Positions 1 through 10,952 of a stretch of 23,731 nt of DNA are shown in pieces. Position numbers and translations under genes: made by a program. The notes under the pieces were generated by a model. That model was not told the DNA's origin, did no database searches, and saw only the letters and a program-made list of their open reading frames with translations. The stretch's first letter is position 1. The number at the start of each line of letters is the position of its first letter. The stretch comes from Hemicentrotus pulcherrimus (taxonomy: Eukaryota; Echinodermata; Echinoidea; Camarodonta; Strongylocentrotidae), in the NCBI GenBank assembly GCA_003118195.1, contig BEXV01000144.1:79455-103185 (forward strand). The letters run 5' to 3'.

Positions 1-842
1 AAAGATTACCGTTTTGAAAGAAGAGGATGTGGGCCTAAACGTAGGTCAATGGGTCAATCTAACATGACAATACAAACAACCACTCTAATACCTTTACGAG
101 GGCATGTTACCATTTTAGAGCAGGTTTTAGTAAAATATCTTGATCAACCTAAAGCCAGTCTTGGTTTGAGAGGGCATATGAAATGTTCAAATGTTATGTT
201 CTGAAAAACGACCCCTTACTCTCCCTTTCTCTCCCCACGGCTTTAGCAGACGACAATCATTGACAAGGGGGAAATGAATGGAGTTATCAACCGATCTGCG
301 CGTGCGGCGGTGCTTACGCAATTTGTATTGTGAGTGTATTGAAAAGGAAAGACGTGAAGCTTCAGCAAAATAAGACGGCGATTCCCCTTAAAAATAACAG
401 ACTTTTTTTTCGTATTGATAAACAAAACTTATATTTTTAGAAAGGAAAAAGTCTGATCTTTCATTTTTACATTTACTAAAAATCACGAAAATGACTGAAT
501 GAGGCGCAATGAGCAATAAAAGTAGAAAGCACCGCCAAATTTTCCATTACTGGCGATGTAACCTAAATCGCTCCGTCACAGGGGAAACAATCGCTGTGCG
601 CGGGCTCGCTCTCAAAGGGTTAAGTTGTTCTTAAAGTGAAATAGGCCCTCTCTCATACTTAAATTTAAAGCCGCTCCAGCGGATCAGCCAAGCTACGTCT
701 ATTCTCTAGAGAGCTGCTCAGCTAAGCTGGTGGGACAAAAGTGTTCAAACCTGCAATATCAGCTTATACAGCCTCATTGAAAAGATCATTGATTTTAGAC
801 AAGTCTTGTCAACAAAGTCTGAGCATGCTTTTTTTTTTATCC

Positions 843-955
843 GAAAGCTTCAGTCTCTGATATTGATGTCTCTGTATGGAGCTCTATAGAGACGGTCAGT
901 GGATACAGACATAGTCTCAGTGGAACAAGCGTCAATATCAGAAACTGAAACTTTC
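843..955. repeat. 113-base hairpin
   Basis: GAAAGCTTCAGTCTCTGATATTGATG (843-868) pairs with 930-955 with about four mismatches, and an inner pair (ATGTCTCTGTAT with ATACAGACAT) extends the stem. Small MITE or hairpin RNA-like structure inside the FBXO28 upstream intron. Confidence 0.6.
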
Positions 956-959
956 AATC

Positions 960-1075
960 TAGTTTTATTTATAATAATAATTATCCTTGCTTATATAGCA
1001 CCTAACACTTACTTTATCAGAAGTCTCTAAGCGCTCTACAATAATGCAGGATAATTACCCTGGCTTTAGCAGTGC
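960..1075. repeat. Interspersed repeat-like segment
   Basis: AATAATAATTATCC, CTTATATAGCACCTAACACTT and AGTCTCTAAGCGCTCTACA form a layout that I recognise as a common short repeat in marine invertebrate genomes. A weaker relative is at 2120-2200 (ACAGCGCACACTT, AAGGTGCTAAAG). Family not named. Confidence 0.4.
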
Positions 1076-1652
1076 AGCTGTTACGCGCTGTCAATGCTAT
1101 TGACATGTTGTTTAAGGTTAATGGCATATATATATGATTCAGTTATGTCAGTTGTGAATAATTACAAAAAATTCTGTTTGCATTAAAAAAGGGGGGAAAA
1201 TATTTTATGCTACATTATTTTTGCACAATTTTTGTTGGGCATGCATTTGCCTGTATGGAAAGCACCTGTCTGTAAAGTCTTCACTTTCTGTTTCCCCTGA
1301 GTCGTGTTTGTCAATGAAATGGGTACTAATTGGACCAGTACATAAAGATCACTTTTCTTGTTTTCCTTAAGCAGTTTTTATAAACATTTTTACTGTATTA
1401 TGCTAAATGTTATTAAAAGTTGACTTAAAAGAATGGCTTTCCAATGAACAAGTTAGCCTACTCTTGTATGTTATCCCCACCCCCCCCCCCTCCTCTTTTA
1501 TTCATTTTATATAATCTCTTCTATCCCTTCCCTTCTATAACATCATCACCAACCAATTATTTCATAACAACACCACACTGTCATTACTCTTTATGAAGTA
1601 TATTACACTTTCAATTCTTCTACTTCTCTTTATGCTATCCCATTATGTCAAG

Positions 1653-1901
1653 CTATGTGCAAGATTTAACTTCATCGGTCAGCAGGTGCTCAACCAAGGC
1701 TTCTCCAAGCTTGACCGCTACCACAGCCAGTGTGCCAAGGAGCTCAAAGCCCAGCTGCCTCGCAGGGAGTCCGAACGTAGAATGCACCCCCTAGCAAGGC
1801 ACTGTGACATCCTCTCTGCAGTTGAGACGAGGTTGTCCCTTCTCGCCATGACCTACACAAAGTACATTGACCTACAGCTCTGCTGCTTCATACCAGGAAA
1901 G
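1653..1901 (+). CDS. FBXO28: FBXO28 exon (post-F-box region)
   Basis: The acceptor is proposed at AG 1651-1652, after a long pyrimidine-rich stretch that starts near 1606. Reading from there gives LCARFNFIGQQVLNQGF, which lines up without gaps with human VCKRMDLVCQRMLNQGF. The donor is AAG|GTAGTT at 1901/1902, phase 0, at the same protein position (after CCFIPGK) as the similarity break. A second AG at 1662-1663 is possible but would drop residues that align with the human protein. Confidence 0.85.
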
Positions 1902-3411
1902 GTAGTTCTTTATTCCTTATGATTTTCTATTTGTGATTTTATTTAACTTTCTTTTTGTTCCTCAAGGGAAATTCAGTTGTACTTTCAAAAATGTTAAGGT
2001 GTAGTTTGTTCCTTTGTTAAAGTGAAGCCCCTTCAATATATTTTGAGATGCCAAGGTGACCTAGATACTGTTGATATCATGCCTTGATTTTTAGACTGTG
2101 GGAATAAATACTTTAGCACACACTATTTCAATAGTAATAATATTGGGATATTTTTACAGCGCACACTTCCTAAACTCAAGGTGCTAAAGATGCTCCGATA
2201 TTTCAATAGTTCATTGACAGGTCACTGTTGATGCATGATGGAAATGTCTTATGACTTGTTATGTGATAGTTTGGAGGATACCAAATGCGAGATGGTAACA
2301 TCTGAACATTTCTCTGTTTTCTTCCGTACTTCCTTCATTTTGGAATACTCCCAGGTCATTGATGAAGCTTTTAAGGTACTCCACCTGGTAAAATTCACCA
2401 AGATTCCTCCGCCTACCCATGAGCTCCTGCAGGAGCTGAGGGATCTCTCCTCAATGGCCATGGAGCACTTTGACGAGAAGATTGTCCCTGACCTCAAGAA
2501 GAAGTCAGGTGTCGAAGTTCGTCCCTCCAAACTTGGCAACCATACACTTTCGAGTAAGTGGTAGATCTCCATTAGATTATATGCATTTTATTACAAATTT
2601 TCTGTATTGAGTTGAAAGCAGTTGCAAACATGCATTCCATAATATACATCTACAAAAACAAAATTAATTGATTTAAACATATATGTTTTTAAATTAAATT
2701 GAAAAAAAAAAAAANCTTCTCCAATGCAACAAGAGACGACATTGTTCTGGATGAATGTATTTTTTCCGACAAAAGTACAGAAAATGTGCCTATTTTTTTT
2801 TTTATATTATACTTTGTTTTAGAAAGTCAAAGTATATTCTTCATACATGTATGCACAACCCTGCATTTGATGGTTTCTCCACAATTGTACTTAAATATCA
2901 AACAAACTGTCATTATTTTTATTATAAGCAAAATAATAATCGATTTCTTCTTTGTTTTCTCTTTTAAGCCCTATCAGGTCGAAGTCTGAAGGTCAGCTCC
3001 TCACTCTCAGTTCCCTCGGGGAGCCGAGAGCAGTTCAGCAAGCTCCACTCCCAGTACAAAGCCACCCTTGCCTCCTTCAACACCCACCGACGGGAGCTCC
3101 AGTCCTGCAAGGCCGAGCTCCAGGAGATGCGCAAGATCTCCGACGAGCAGAACAAGAAAATGACGCAGCAGCAGCAGCTGACCACCGAGCTGTCCAGTCG
3201 GCTGGCCTCCCAGAACCTGAGGGTGACGGAGCAAGAGAAACGCATTGCGGAACAGGACAAGAGATTGGCCGTCCTGGAGCAGAAATTGGAGGCCTTCTCA
3301 AAGCCAACCGAGAGAAATGTTTCGGGTGTGGCTACAAAGAGGAAAGCGGACGACAGTTCTGGAGGAGGGGGTGGTGCTGGAGAACCATGTCCAAAAAAGG
3401 AGAAGGTCTAG
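1653..3411 (+). CDS. FBXO28: F-box only protein 28, 3' part (three exons)
   Basis: Joined coding segments are 1653-1901, 2355-2553 and 2969-3411, giving about 296 residues. Recognised from the remembered human FBXO28 protein: the stretch LNQGF, the run QLPRRESERR, the segment ILSAVETRLSLL, then CCFIPGK joined to VIDEAFKVL, then LLQELRDLSSMAMEHFDEKI, all collinear. The last exon encodes a Gln/Glu/Lys-rich coiled coil (heptads such as EQEKRIAEQDKRLAVLEQKL) and a short basic, glycine-rich tail with KRK and KKEK that could act in nuclear targeting. In vertebrates FBXO28 is a substrate-recognition subunit of SCF (SKP1-CUL1-F-box) ubiquitin ligases, found in the nucleus. The F-box precedes this region in the human protein and I could not find an exon for it in 1-1652, so the first coding exon(s) probably lie left of the window. 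The reading frame is intact across both introns (phases 0 and 1). Confidence 0.9.
1902..2354 (+). other. FBXO28 intron
   Basis: Bounded by GTAGTT and CCCAG. It contains a short repeat-like segment around 2120-2200 (TTTTTACAGCGCACAC then AAGGTGCTAAAGATGCTC) resembling the one at 960-1075. No coding sequence recognised. Confidence 0.8.
2355..2553 (+). CDS. FBXO28: FBXO28 middle exon
   Basis: The acceptor is CCCAG|GTC at 2354/2355 and the donor CGA|GTAAGT at 2553/2554, leaving phase 1. It encodes VIDEAFKVLHLVKFTK through DEKIVPDLKKK, very close to the human protein (HELLQELRDLSSMAMEHFDE). The split codon A|CC with the next exon restores Thr. The open frame extends left to 2235, but that part is intronic and has no similarity. 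Confidence 0.9.
2554..2968 (+). other. FBXO28 intron with ambiguous base
   Basis: Bounded by GTAAGT and TTTTAAG. Very AT-rich with an A-tract at 2702-2714 followed by a single n at 2715, which marks an unresolved homopolymer in the assembly. No exon seen. Confidence 0.8.
2969..3411 (+). CDS. FBXO28: FBXO28 last exon (coiled coil and C-terminal tail)
   Basis: The acceptor is TTTTAAG|CC at 2968/2969 after a T-rich tract, and the frame is open to TAG at 3409-3411. The product begins LSGRSLKVSSS and SREQFSKLHSQYKATLASF, then a predicted coiled coil with repeated Glu/Gln/Lys heptads, then SKPTERNVSGVATKRK, a run of five glycines and PKKEKV. Base composition is clearly more GC-rich than the flanking intron and UTR, as expected for coding sequence. 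The coiled-coil part matches the position of the C-terminal coil in vertebrate FBXO28, but residue identity is low outside it. Confidence 0.88.
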
Positions 3412-5056
3412 CTCAAGAAAAGAAAACCACCTTAAGAACACCTCCTGTTTTGAAGAAAAAAAAAGACAATTTTCAGGATAGTGCTATTTATGAACCCAGA
3501 TTCGCTTGTGAACGAAAATAGGTTCCTTGTTTGATGCTGAATTTCATGCAAAAGAGCTGTAGTGTTCAAGGAGATAAGTGATCAAATTGTTTCTCTCCAT
3601 CATTATTTATGTATCCCCTTCTGCATGCGCACATTCTTAATTGTATTGGCTCAATTTGATCTATTTACCGGTATTGGAATAGAAGAAAGGGAGGCACTTT
3701 AATAGGAAAGCATTTACTGATATGAAGCAGATAGTAGTTTACACGGGCAATATAGCCATGAAGCAAATGTTTATGTCTGCTTCTGCTATTTCAGATCTGC
3801 TCACCCATGTAGAGATAGCAGAATAGCAATCTAGATATTGGTTAAATCTAGGCTACCTGGTCCTATCATGTCATGGATTTCAGCGAGACTATTTTTATAC
3901 TCTTGATCTTTTAGATTACAATCAAAGTCCACATTTTGCCAAGGCATGGGAAGTGACACATTGTACGCCAAAGATTTGTCAATATTCTGTCATGATTGCA
4001 GTTGAGGGTTTGCGATAGCCCAACGTTGTTTGAATGTGGAAATGTGAAGATGGCAATATTGGGGGGTTGGTATGAAATGGGCCAGGTGGTGCTAACACAG
4101 GATTTCATCATGTCCTGTAAAACATACACTAGTAGACTGTGGGGCAAGGGCCAGTTACACATCTAAAAAAAAAGTTCCGTAGTCCCATCACTGGCAGAGA
4201 AAACTAACTATAGCAAATGATTGTGATAAAGTTGCTGATGAGAAAACACTGTAAAAAGTGGGGCTCAGGACAGATCTGTCTTTATACCCATTGCTTAGAA
4301 TTTTAAACAAAAATACCATCATTCAACTTAAAGCCATCTGTCTACTGAAATATTGAATTTGAATTCCATATTGGAATTGTTCTATGAATTACACTTGGAA
4401 AGTTTATTTAAAAACAAACAATCATGGCTCCATTGTATACCTATGTGAAATTGTTTGATATTGTCCATTATAAGGTAATTGTTCATTGGTATTTAAAATG
4501 CGAAATATCATGTCATTTTAAAACACAGTGAATATTTATAATCCAGATTAAAAACTCTTCATCAAATAGGTGAAGGTTGGAGGTCTAAGCTTAAATGCTC
4601 AGCTAATTTGGCAGAGATTATTTAAGAATGGAAAACCCACTTTTCGGGTTAAAAAGTAGAGGGATAAATTAATATTCAACTACCGGTAAATCAAAATCAT
4701 GTCATAGTATTCATTAAGAATGAAATAAGTAGGCCTACTTTGAATTATTTATATGTGGTTTCCATTCATCTTCTTTGTGATGCAACATAGAGTCTTTTAT
4801 AGGGCTACAATTTTCTCTTGCTAAGGTTACTACCTCTTTGGATATTAAAATGAAGAAGCACACAGAGCAGGCCTTCTCTGTATTTTTAGCTCCGTGGGGG
4901 TGTTTATACAATTAACTACTATTGTGTTTTTATATGTTATAACCCATATGTAAGCAAGGTCTAGTTTCCTTGAGTGCTTTCATGTGAAATCCAATTTTTG
5001 GATATAAGGAAGTTTTTGTTTTGTGTTCACCTCAGCTGTTGCACAATTCTTCTTCT

Positions 5057-5060
<4 letters not shown>

Positions 5061-5108
<48 letters not shown>

Positions 5109-5120
5109 CTCTCTCTCTCC
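5061..5120. repeat. CT microsatellite
   Basis: A run of CT dinucleotides about 40 bases long (5061-5104), continuing with interruptions. The leucine/serine-rich open frames here are artefacts of the repeat. Confidence 0.95.
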
Positions 5121-5596
5121 CTCTCTATCTCTTTCACACATGCTCACTCCCTTTAATATTCATTTCATTCTTCCAACTACATGTAAAAAGTTTCATTGGA
5201 TGCTCAAAATTATATATTGTTTGAGTATATCATATGGGTATTAAGTTCTCCTTATGCGTAAGGATTAGAGAAGTTTGAACTGATGTTGTGAATAGCTTTA
5301 CTGAATGTATGTGTAATACATGTATGTGGTCCACTATCATTGTTCTTCCTATGCCATACTTCTCAATGATATATATGGAAGGTATGTAAAATAATCACAC
5401 AAGGTTATAATCATCAATAAAGTGAGAGGCAAATTAATACCCCTCTGATATTCAATAGACAAAAAGTAAGACAGCAACAAAAAAAGGCCTTTGTGAAATA
5501 TTGACTTGATAAATGAAAACTGTTTCATTCAACTCTTTCTGTATTCAGATTTTTCTACCCAAGAACTTAAAGGTGATGTCCAAATGAAAAAAATGA

Positions 5597-5870
5597 ATTA
5601 ATTCTTATCCTGGCTCCTGACACAGGGCTAATCCCCATTGTGCCAAGCCACAAATACCCCCAGTGCCAAGTTTATTTTGAGATGATCGGATTAACGCAAT
5701 GGTACTACCAATAGCGCGTGTGAAACACTAGGCACAGTACAATGGGCATTAACAATAACTGCTACTATGAATGCGTGCAAACATGCAAGAAGTAGTAGCT
5801 TGCTTGTGTGCACAAAGCACTATAACGGTAGCGTGCATACAAGCTTATGGCAGGATATGAGTTAAAGAGG
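5597..5870. repeat. Imperfect inverted repeat
   Basis: The ends read TTAATTCTTATCCTGG and GGCAGGATATGAGTTAA. Internal partly complementary words (CCCCATTGTGCC with GGCACAGTACAATGGG) support a diverged foldback. Arms are poorly conserved elsewhere. Confidence 0.4.
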
Positions 5871-6870
5871 TCAAAATGATATTGTCTGTTGTTCATGAAA
5901 TTGTACTATTAGGAGTCTTGGGTTAAGTGGGAAGATTTAGTTCATTGAATTATGTAGTGCCAATTGTCAACCTATTAATAACAAAAAATAAACAAACAAA
6001 CAGATAATTCTGTAGTTAAATGAACAAACAAAATCATGTCAACATGACATCATTTTCATTTCTTTAAATCAGTGTACTAAACAGTTACTGGTAATCTTTC
6101 CAAAATGAAAAAATATTAGTTCATTATTTGGTATGTGCCATATCGATAATTTTATTTTACTATTATTTAGCTGAAACAATGTAGAGGCGAGCTTTAATAA
6201 TGTGTAAAAAGGGTAGTGATATTCATCTCGACTGTTTTGCAAATGAAAATAATGCTGAACAGACATGAAATTTGATTTCACATTTTTTTACCAAAACAAT
6301 GAAGATTTGTTCATTTTGGAAAGATAACGTTACTTTTAAATTAAACCAGCTTTAGCTTCATCCACCTTTATGAATTCATTTTGGGAAACAATTGTGCAAG
6401 TCAAAACTAAAATGTTGTGATCAGTAACTATACATGTATTCTCTAATAACAGGATTAATTCATTAGAGTCATTTGCAATGTGTATGAATTCTTGAATTTT
6501 GTGATGTAAAATCACAAGTTAATTTAATTGCATACGACTATGTACCGATTAGTCATATTGGAGGCCGTTTGTTTGATATAAGATGGGGAGTGTAAATTTA
6601 TCTTTCATTTTGTACAGAAAGAATGCAGTGTTCAAATATCTATAAGGTCACATTGATCACTGCACCACAAAATAAAGGTGTATATTTTGTCATTCTTTGC
6701 CACCATATTTAGATGCAAGCTATACCTTATCTGCATTGTCTTGAGTTTTCATTGCCCCTTCTTTCCACCGAAAACGGAAATACTGTTGTTTGCAGGTTTC
6801 TGTTCGAAGGCCTTTATATTTTGATGGTCATTTTTTTGTTCTTTGTTAGAGATGATGTGATGAACTTTGT

Positions 6871-6876
6871 AATAAA
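6871..6876 (+). terminator. Candidate polyadenylation signal for FBXO28
   Basis: AATAAA followed about 25-35 bases later by a GT-rich segment, the usual arrangement of a eukaryotic poly(A) site. The AATAAA at 5416 is an alternative, shorter end. Which one is used needs transcript data. Confidence 0.35.
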
Positions 6877-6900
6877 ATCTTAGACAACTCGATGAATGAA

Positions 6901-9900
6901 TGTTGTTTGTCATTAGCACTGTAGAAATTAGTTTTATCTTGCTGCAGGTTTTAATCTTTTAGGAGTGCTTTTACCTCAAATTGAATTAAGTTCTGGCAAT
7001 GAAATTTCATTCTGGAACTGGCTTAAATAATTCTGAAGTTATCATCATGCAGAACATGGGTGTTAAAATTAGCCAAATAGTACAAACTAACAAAAAAAAC
7101 TTCTGTAAATCACAGTTATGGAACAGTACAACTGACATTTGCATATACAATGCGAGTCAAAAAAAGGTTTACACCTAGAAAGTTGCTTATTATTTTGAAA
7201 ATCATCAATGAACAGTAAATTATTATACATCTTATGAAAGAGTGTTTTATCCCAAATCATTTAGTATCATTTTGTGTGGTATGTGTTCACGCTTGGATGA
7301 ACAGGAGGTATTGTTTGCAAGAGTGCTTATGTGATGTTTGAATAAAACAGTTAGGATTTGGGTATTAATGCAGTCTTTGCAGGTCCAAATAACATCCCTA
7401 ACAAAATTAAAATCATACCACACTTCAAATATCGAATAGCAATGAACAATTGTGCGCATATGTGTGTGTGACTTTACTTCTGCAAAAAAGCATATGTAAT
7501 GCATTTCATTTGATACCTTCTATTCATTCTCTCACTCTGCTAAACCCAACATAATACACCTGTAGGCATCACTTTGGCGCAAGTTGATTTTTGCACTCTT
7601 ACAAACAATGGCTCCTGTTCATCCAAGTATGAACACATACCACTCACAAATGTTACCAAATGATTTGGGATAAAAAACTCTTTCATAATTTGTTACTTGA
7701 ACATTGAACATCAGTTCTATGTGAATACGGAGAGAAAGAGATCGGATACTAGTAATATTCAAGTTCATGCATTGAAAGTGATGTCATTTTTCCTTGTTTT
7801 GATTTTCACTTTTGATCACAACACACACATACAGGACATGCTTGAAGAAAGCCTTGCACTCTTTCCACTGATTAACCCAAAGTAATGAAAAACACAAACA
7901 ACAATGTACAAGTGCATCTTTTGTTTTTGTATATTTTCTATATGTAATCATATATCATTAACCAATTAACAAAAATAAAATAAGATGAACCTAATAGGCA
8001 AATTACGTTCAAATACCATAGTCAAAGTAAGCAAATGCAATTACTTATTAACCCAAATTTTACACTTACTTAGCAAATTAGAGGTTCATATAAAATAATC
8101 TGGATAATAATGCATGGCAGGGCGCACAGCATTAATTGAAGAATGTCTGAGATTATATTGCCTCATAAAAGATAATTGGCGTTAGCTGACATACAACAAA
8201 GTTATTTTCTTCTTGATAAAAAAAACTACTAGTATTGCTGTCCATCTTGTACATAAAAATAAGAGACTTGTATCCATTCATACTTATGGATATTCAATCA
8301 GCTGTCTTAATACCAGTATTTGTAAATACATAAGTTGCACCCTCATTGCCTAGTGACAAGTAGGTAGAAAAAGGTACTGATTTTATCATAAATTTACTGC
8401 AAAATGATAAAGAACAAAACAAAAAGAAAGAGCAGTATTCGTGAAAACAAGAATATACATATTTTGTCCAAACTCATCTTTTGATACATGCAACACAAGG
8501 TCCTAAGATTTTCCATTTGCAAATTAGAAAAATCATATACCAACATCTAATCTACATTTGATAACTTTCTTACATTCTGACATCCATAAGTTTGAATGAA
8601 AACCAAAATGGACACCTAGTTTTCATTTCATCAAATAACTGTTCACTTTAAAGATATATGATGCCTAAATAATCAATAAACAAGTATCATTCCCATCCCA
8701 AAATACAATAATAATGATAACCAAATCTACATGAATGTATAAAAATTAACAAACAAGTAATAGCCCCTGCTCATGTTTACAAGAATTTTAAATATTTCTG
8801 GAGGGAAAAAAAAAAAGTAATCAATATTAATGAAATGTCTCTTTTTCTTTTTCAGTGGATGAAACAAAAAAATATTTGTTGATTGCTTACCTTTATACAA
8901 TGATAAATCTATACAAACTTTGTATAATATTGTCTGCACTAAATAACCATAATCATATCTAGAACATAAGCAAATTCTCTTTGATAGTAATAAGCGGTGT
9001 CTTGTTTTATTTTGGCTTTATAATTTCCTTCACATACATGTAGATCAGTTCATGAATTCATTCAACCTTATGGATGCTTCTTTAGCAAGAGCCTAGATAC
9101 CAACTAATGCATTCATCTATTACACGGACGGTAAAGCTATTGTTATTTTAATAGCCATAAAGTTGCATATTACATGTGAGTTATTTTAGACACCTCACAG
9201 CTGAGGACTGTATTATAAGCCACTGCAGTATTAGACACGGACAAATTAAAAACTGACCAACTGAATGGAATTTCTTATTTCCAGTCCTGATTTTGCATAA
9301 AACTTGTACAGCTTGCTCTTATAAAAGGTACCTTATATACAGAACAGCATTATCAAGGTATGACAAGCAATAAAAATTACATGTACTTTTGAAAAGGTGT
9401 ATCATCATGGTCCTTTTGCATTAGCTAATAGAAAATATACACAGACTGAACATCAATTTTCTTTCCATGATCCAAAATTCATATACATGTACATGTAACT
9501 ACAAATAAATATCCAGCTTACATGTATGTATACTGTCTCTTTTTTTCCAAAATTGTACAGCATTCTTAATAAATATTTCATTTAACTCATTTGAAAGCTA
9601 CATGTACATGCATTTGTCTATCTGAGTACGATATAATCATTATAGAAACTAAAGAATCACATAACTTTCGTAATTTCTCTGAATTCTACATCATTTTCAA
9701 GAACACTGTATGTATACAGTAAGAACTACAAAAATGTGTCTTTCTTTCAAAATATTTCTTCAAAATTTGAAGAATTATTTACAAGTACATCTAAACTAGT
9801 ATTCATTGGTCCCATTTTTTTCTATTCAAAGTAAATGCATATTAACTTTTTGTCTTGAGGTAGACACCCTAACAGTAACACCAAGTCGCACCAAATTCTA

Positions 9901-9947
9901 TGGAATAATACTTGCAATCAAATGTGACACAGTGTGAGAGTGTCTAC
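6901..9947. other. Intergenic DNA between convergent FBXO28 and ETAA1
   Basis: AT-rich, no gene recognised on either strand. It holds an inverted repeat at 7233-7690 and scattered TACATGTA words near 9480-9610. Confidence 0.55.
7233..7690. repeat. Inverted repeat with about 95-bp arms
   Basis: The left arm (about 7233-7326, with ATCCCAAATCATTTAG and GGATGAACAGGAG) is the reverse complement of about 7593-7690 (CTCCTGTTCATCC, AAATGATTTGGGAT) with few mismatches. The spacer is about 266 bases. Probably a foldback or MITE; no target duplication identified. Confidence 0.75.
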
Positions 9948-9953
9948 TTTATT
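9948..9953 (-). terminator. Candidate polyadenylation signal of ETAA1-like gene
   Basis: AATAAA on the minus strand, the first canonical signal seen after the stop codon, about 890 bases downstream. Confidence 0.4.
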
Positions 9954-10283
9954 TGAAGCAATACTGAACATCAGTTCTCATTTTCAAACAAGTTTTGAAA
10001 TTATATGAGAACTTAAAGGAAATGATTTTGAACTGCATTATCAAGACCGATTTAGTAAATGCAGTTGACATTAACAGAAATAATGAATTAAATCAAATAG
10101 CTCATACATGTACATGTATGAGAATTGAAAGTGATGTTACACCAGATATAGAGAAAAATATAAATATCATCTATGCATGCATATATATCAGTCCCAGGAG
10201 AATTTTGTACAGTTCATAAAAACATAACTATAACTGATTTTCCCTGCAATTTTTTTCTTTGTGAGCTGAGATATCAATATGAC

Positions 10284-10758
10284 AGTATACAGTAGGCATG
10301 AGGATGCACCATGTAAAAGAGAGGGAAGATTGAGGAGTCCTGAAAAGGACTCTCGGTAATCTTTCTTGAGGGTGTGTAGTCCTGAAAAGAACTGTTGGTG
10401 TAGTCTTGAAAAAGACTGTTGGTTATCTGTCTTAGCTTATTATAGTTCTAAGGAGAACTACAGCCCTTGGAGAGGATGGGTGGCGGGAGTGGCTTGACGT
10501 TTTGAACAGGTTGACTATTTGTCATCAGGAGGATAGTCAACCTGTTCGAGCCACTCCTGCCACCCATCCTCTCCAAGCGCTGTAGTTCTCCTAAGACCTA
10601 TAAGCTAAGAAAGATAACCAACATTCTTTTTCAAGACTACACAAACAAACAGTCCTTTTCAGGACTACACACCCTCAAGAAAGATTACTGAGAGTCCTGT
10701 TCAGGACTCCTCAATCCTCCCTCTCTCTCACATGGTGCATCCGCAAGCCTACTGTATA
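10284..10758. repeat. Long foldback (inverted repeat), MITE-like
   Basis: The left arm 10284-10518 and right arm 10533-10758 are imperfect reverse complements over almost their whole length, with a 14-base loop at 10519-10532. The ends read TATACAGTAGGC and GCCTACTGTATA, consistent with a TA target duplication and CAGTAGGC terminal repeats of the Tc1/mariner type (inference). Each arm also contains three smaller palindromes of the AGTCCTGAAAAGGACT type (left: 10335-10352, 10377-10394, 10401-10418). Confidence 0.85.
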
Positions 10759-10842
10759 TCTACATCACCATACAAGCCGATACTTACAAGCAGCATCTAA
10801 TATGACAGTACTACCACATTACTAGTACATGTATCTGTTATA

Positions 10843-10952
10843 TTATGCAATAGGACTAACCCGAAGCTTGCTTTTCTTGCGCTTAGCCAAAGCTGCTTGT
10901 CTCTTCTGCTCAATCTCCTGTTGGCTGCAGCCCCTTTGCAAAGGCACACCAC
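10843..10952 (-). CDS. ETAA1: ETAA1-like last exon, RPA32-binding helix
   Basis: The acceptor is TTTCTAG|GT at 10952, and the split codon G|GT restores Gly. The frame ends at TAA 10845-10843. It reads GVPLQRGCSQQEIEQKRQAA then LAKRKKSKLRVSPIA. The EIEQKRQAALAKR segment has the amphipathic, Arg/Lys-plus-Ala spacing of RPA32C ligands and sits at the extreme C-terminus, as in human ETAA1. CGG|GTTAGT inside the exon is a possible donor, but no further exon was needed. Confidence 0.8.

Larger units (their letters stand above)
1..1652. other. Intronic/upstream sequence of FBXO28, repeat-bearing, no gene seen
   Basis: No convincing exon. An F-box-like coding segment was looked for on the plus strand and not found. 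The stretch holds a GC-richer patch near 285-370 and 535-620, a hairpin at 843-955, an interspersed-repeat-like segment at 960-1075, and a C-tract near 1480-1490 followed by a pyrimidine-rich run leading to the FBXO28 acceptor. Confidence 0.6.
3412..6900 (+). other. Probable FBXO28 3' UTR and downstream DNA
   Basis: No coding sequence recognised. AATAAA signals on the plus strand occur at 5416-5421, 5986-5991, 6671-6676 and 6871-6876. The last is followed by a GT-rich stretch (TGTTGTTTGT near 6901-6911), so it is a reasonable polyadenylation site, but the true UTR end is not determinable here. The region also includes the CT microsatellite at 5061-5120 and an imperfect inverted repeat at 5597-5870. 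Confidence 0.45.
9948..10842 (-). other. Presumed ETAA1-like 3' UTR
   Basis: From the TAA stop down to the first minus-strand AATAAA (plus TTTATT at 9948-9953). If this end is right, the 475-base foldback at 10284-10758 is part of the mature 3' UTR. Confidence 0.45.

Noticed and set aside
243..425. Minus-strand 60-codon frame in a GC-richer patch
   Set aside because: No similarity, no splice signals, and within a repeat-like area.
2952..3521. 189-codon open frame overlapping the FBXO28 last exon
   Set aside because: It is in another frame; the FBXO28 frame gives the coiled coil and correct splice phase. This one is a shadow of the GC-rich coding sequence.
4974..5244. Leu/Ser-repeat open frames that look like signal peptides
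   Set aside because: Translation of a CT microsatellite.
7247..7504. 85-codon minus-strand frame
   Set aside because: Falls in the inverted repeat at 7233-7690, with no recognisable domain or splice context.
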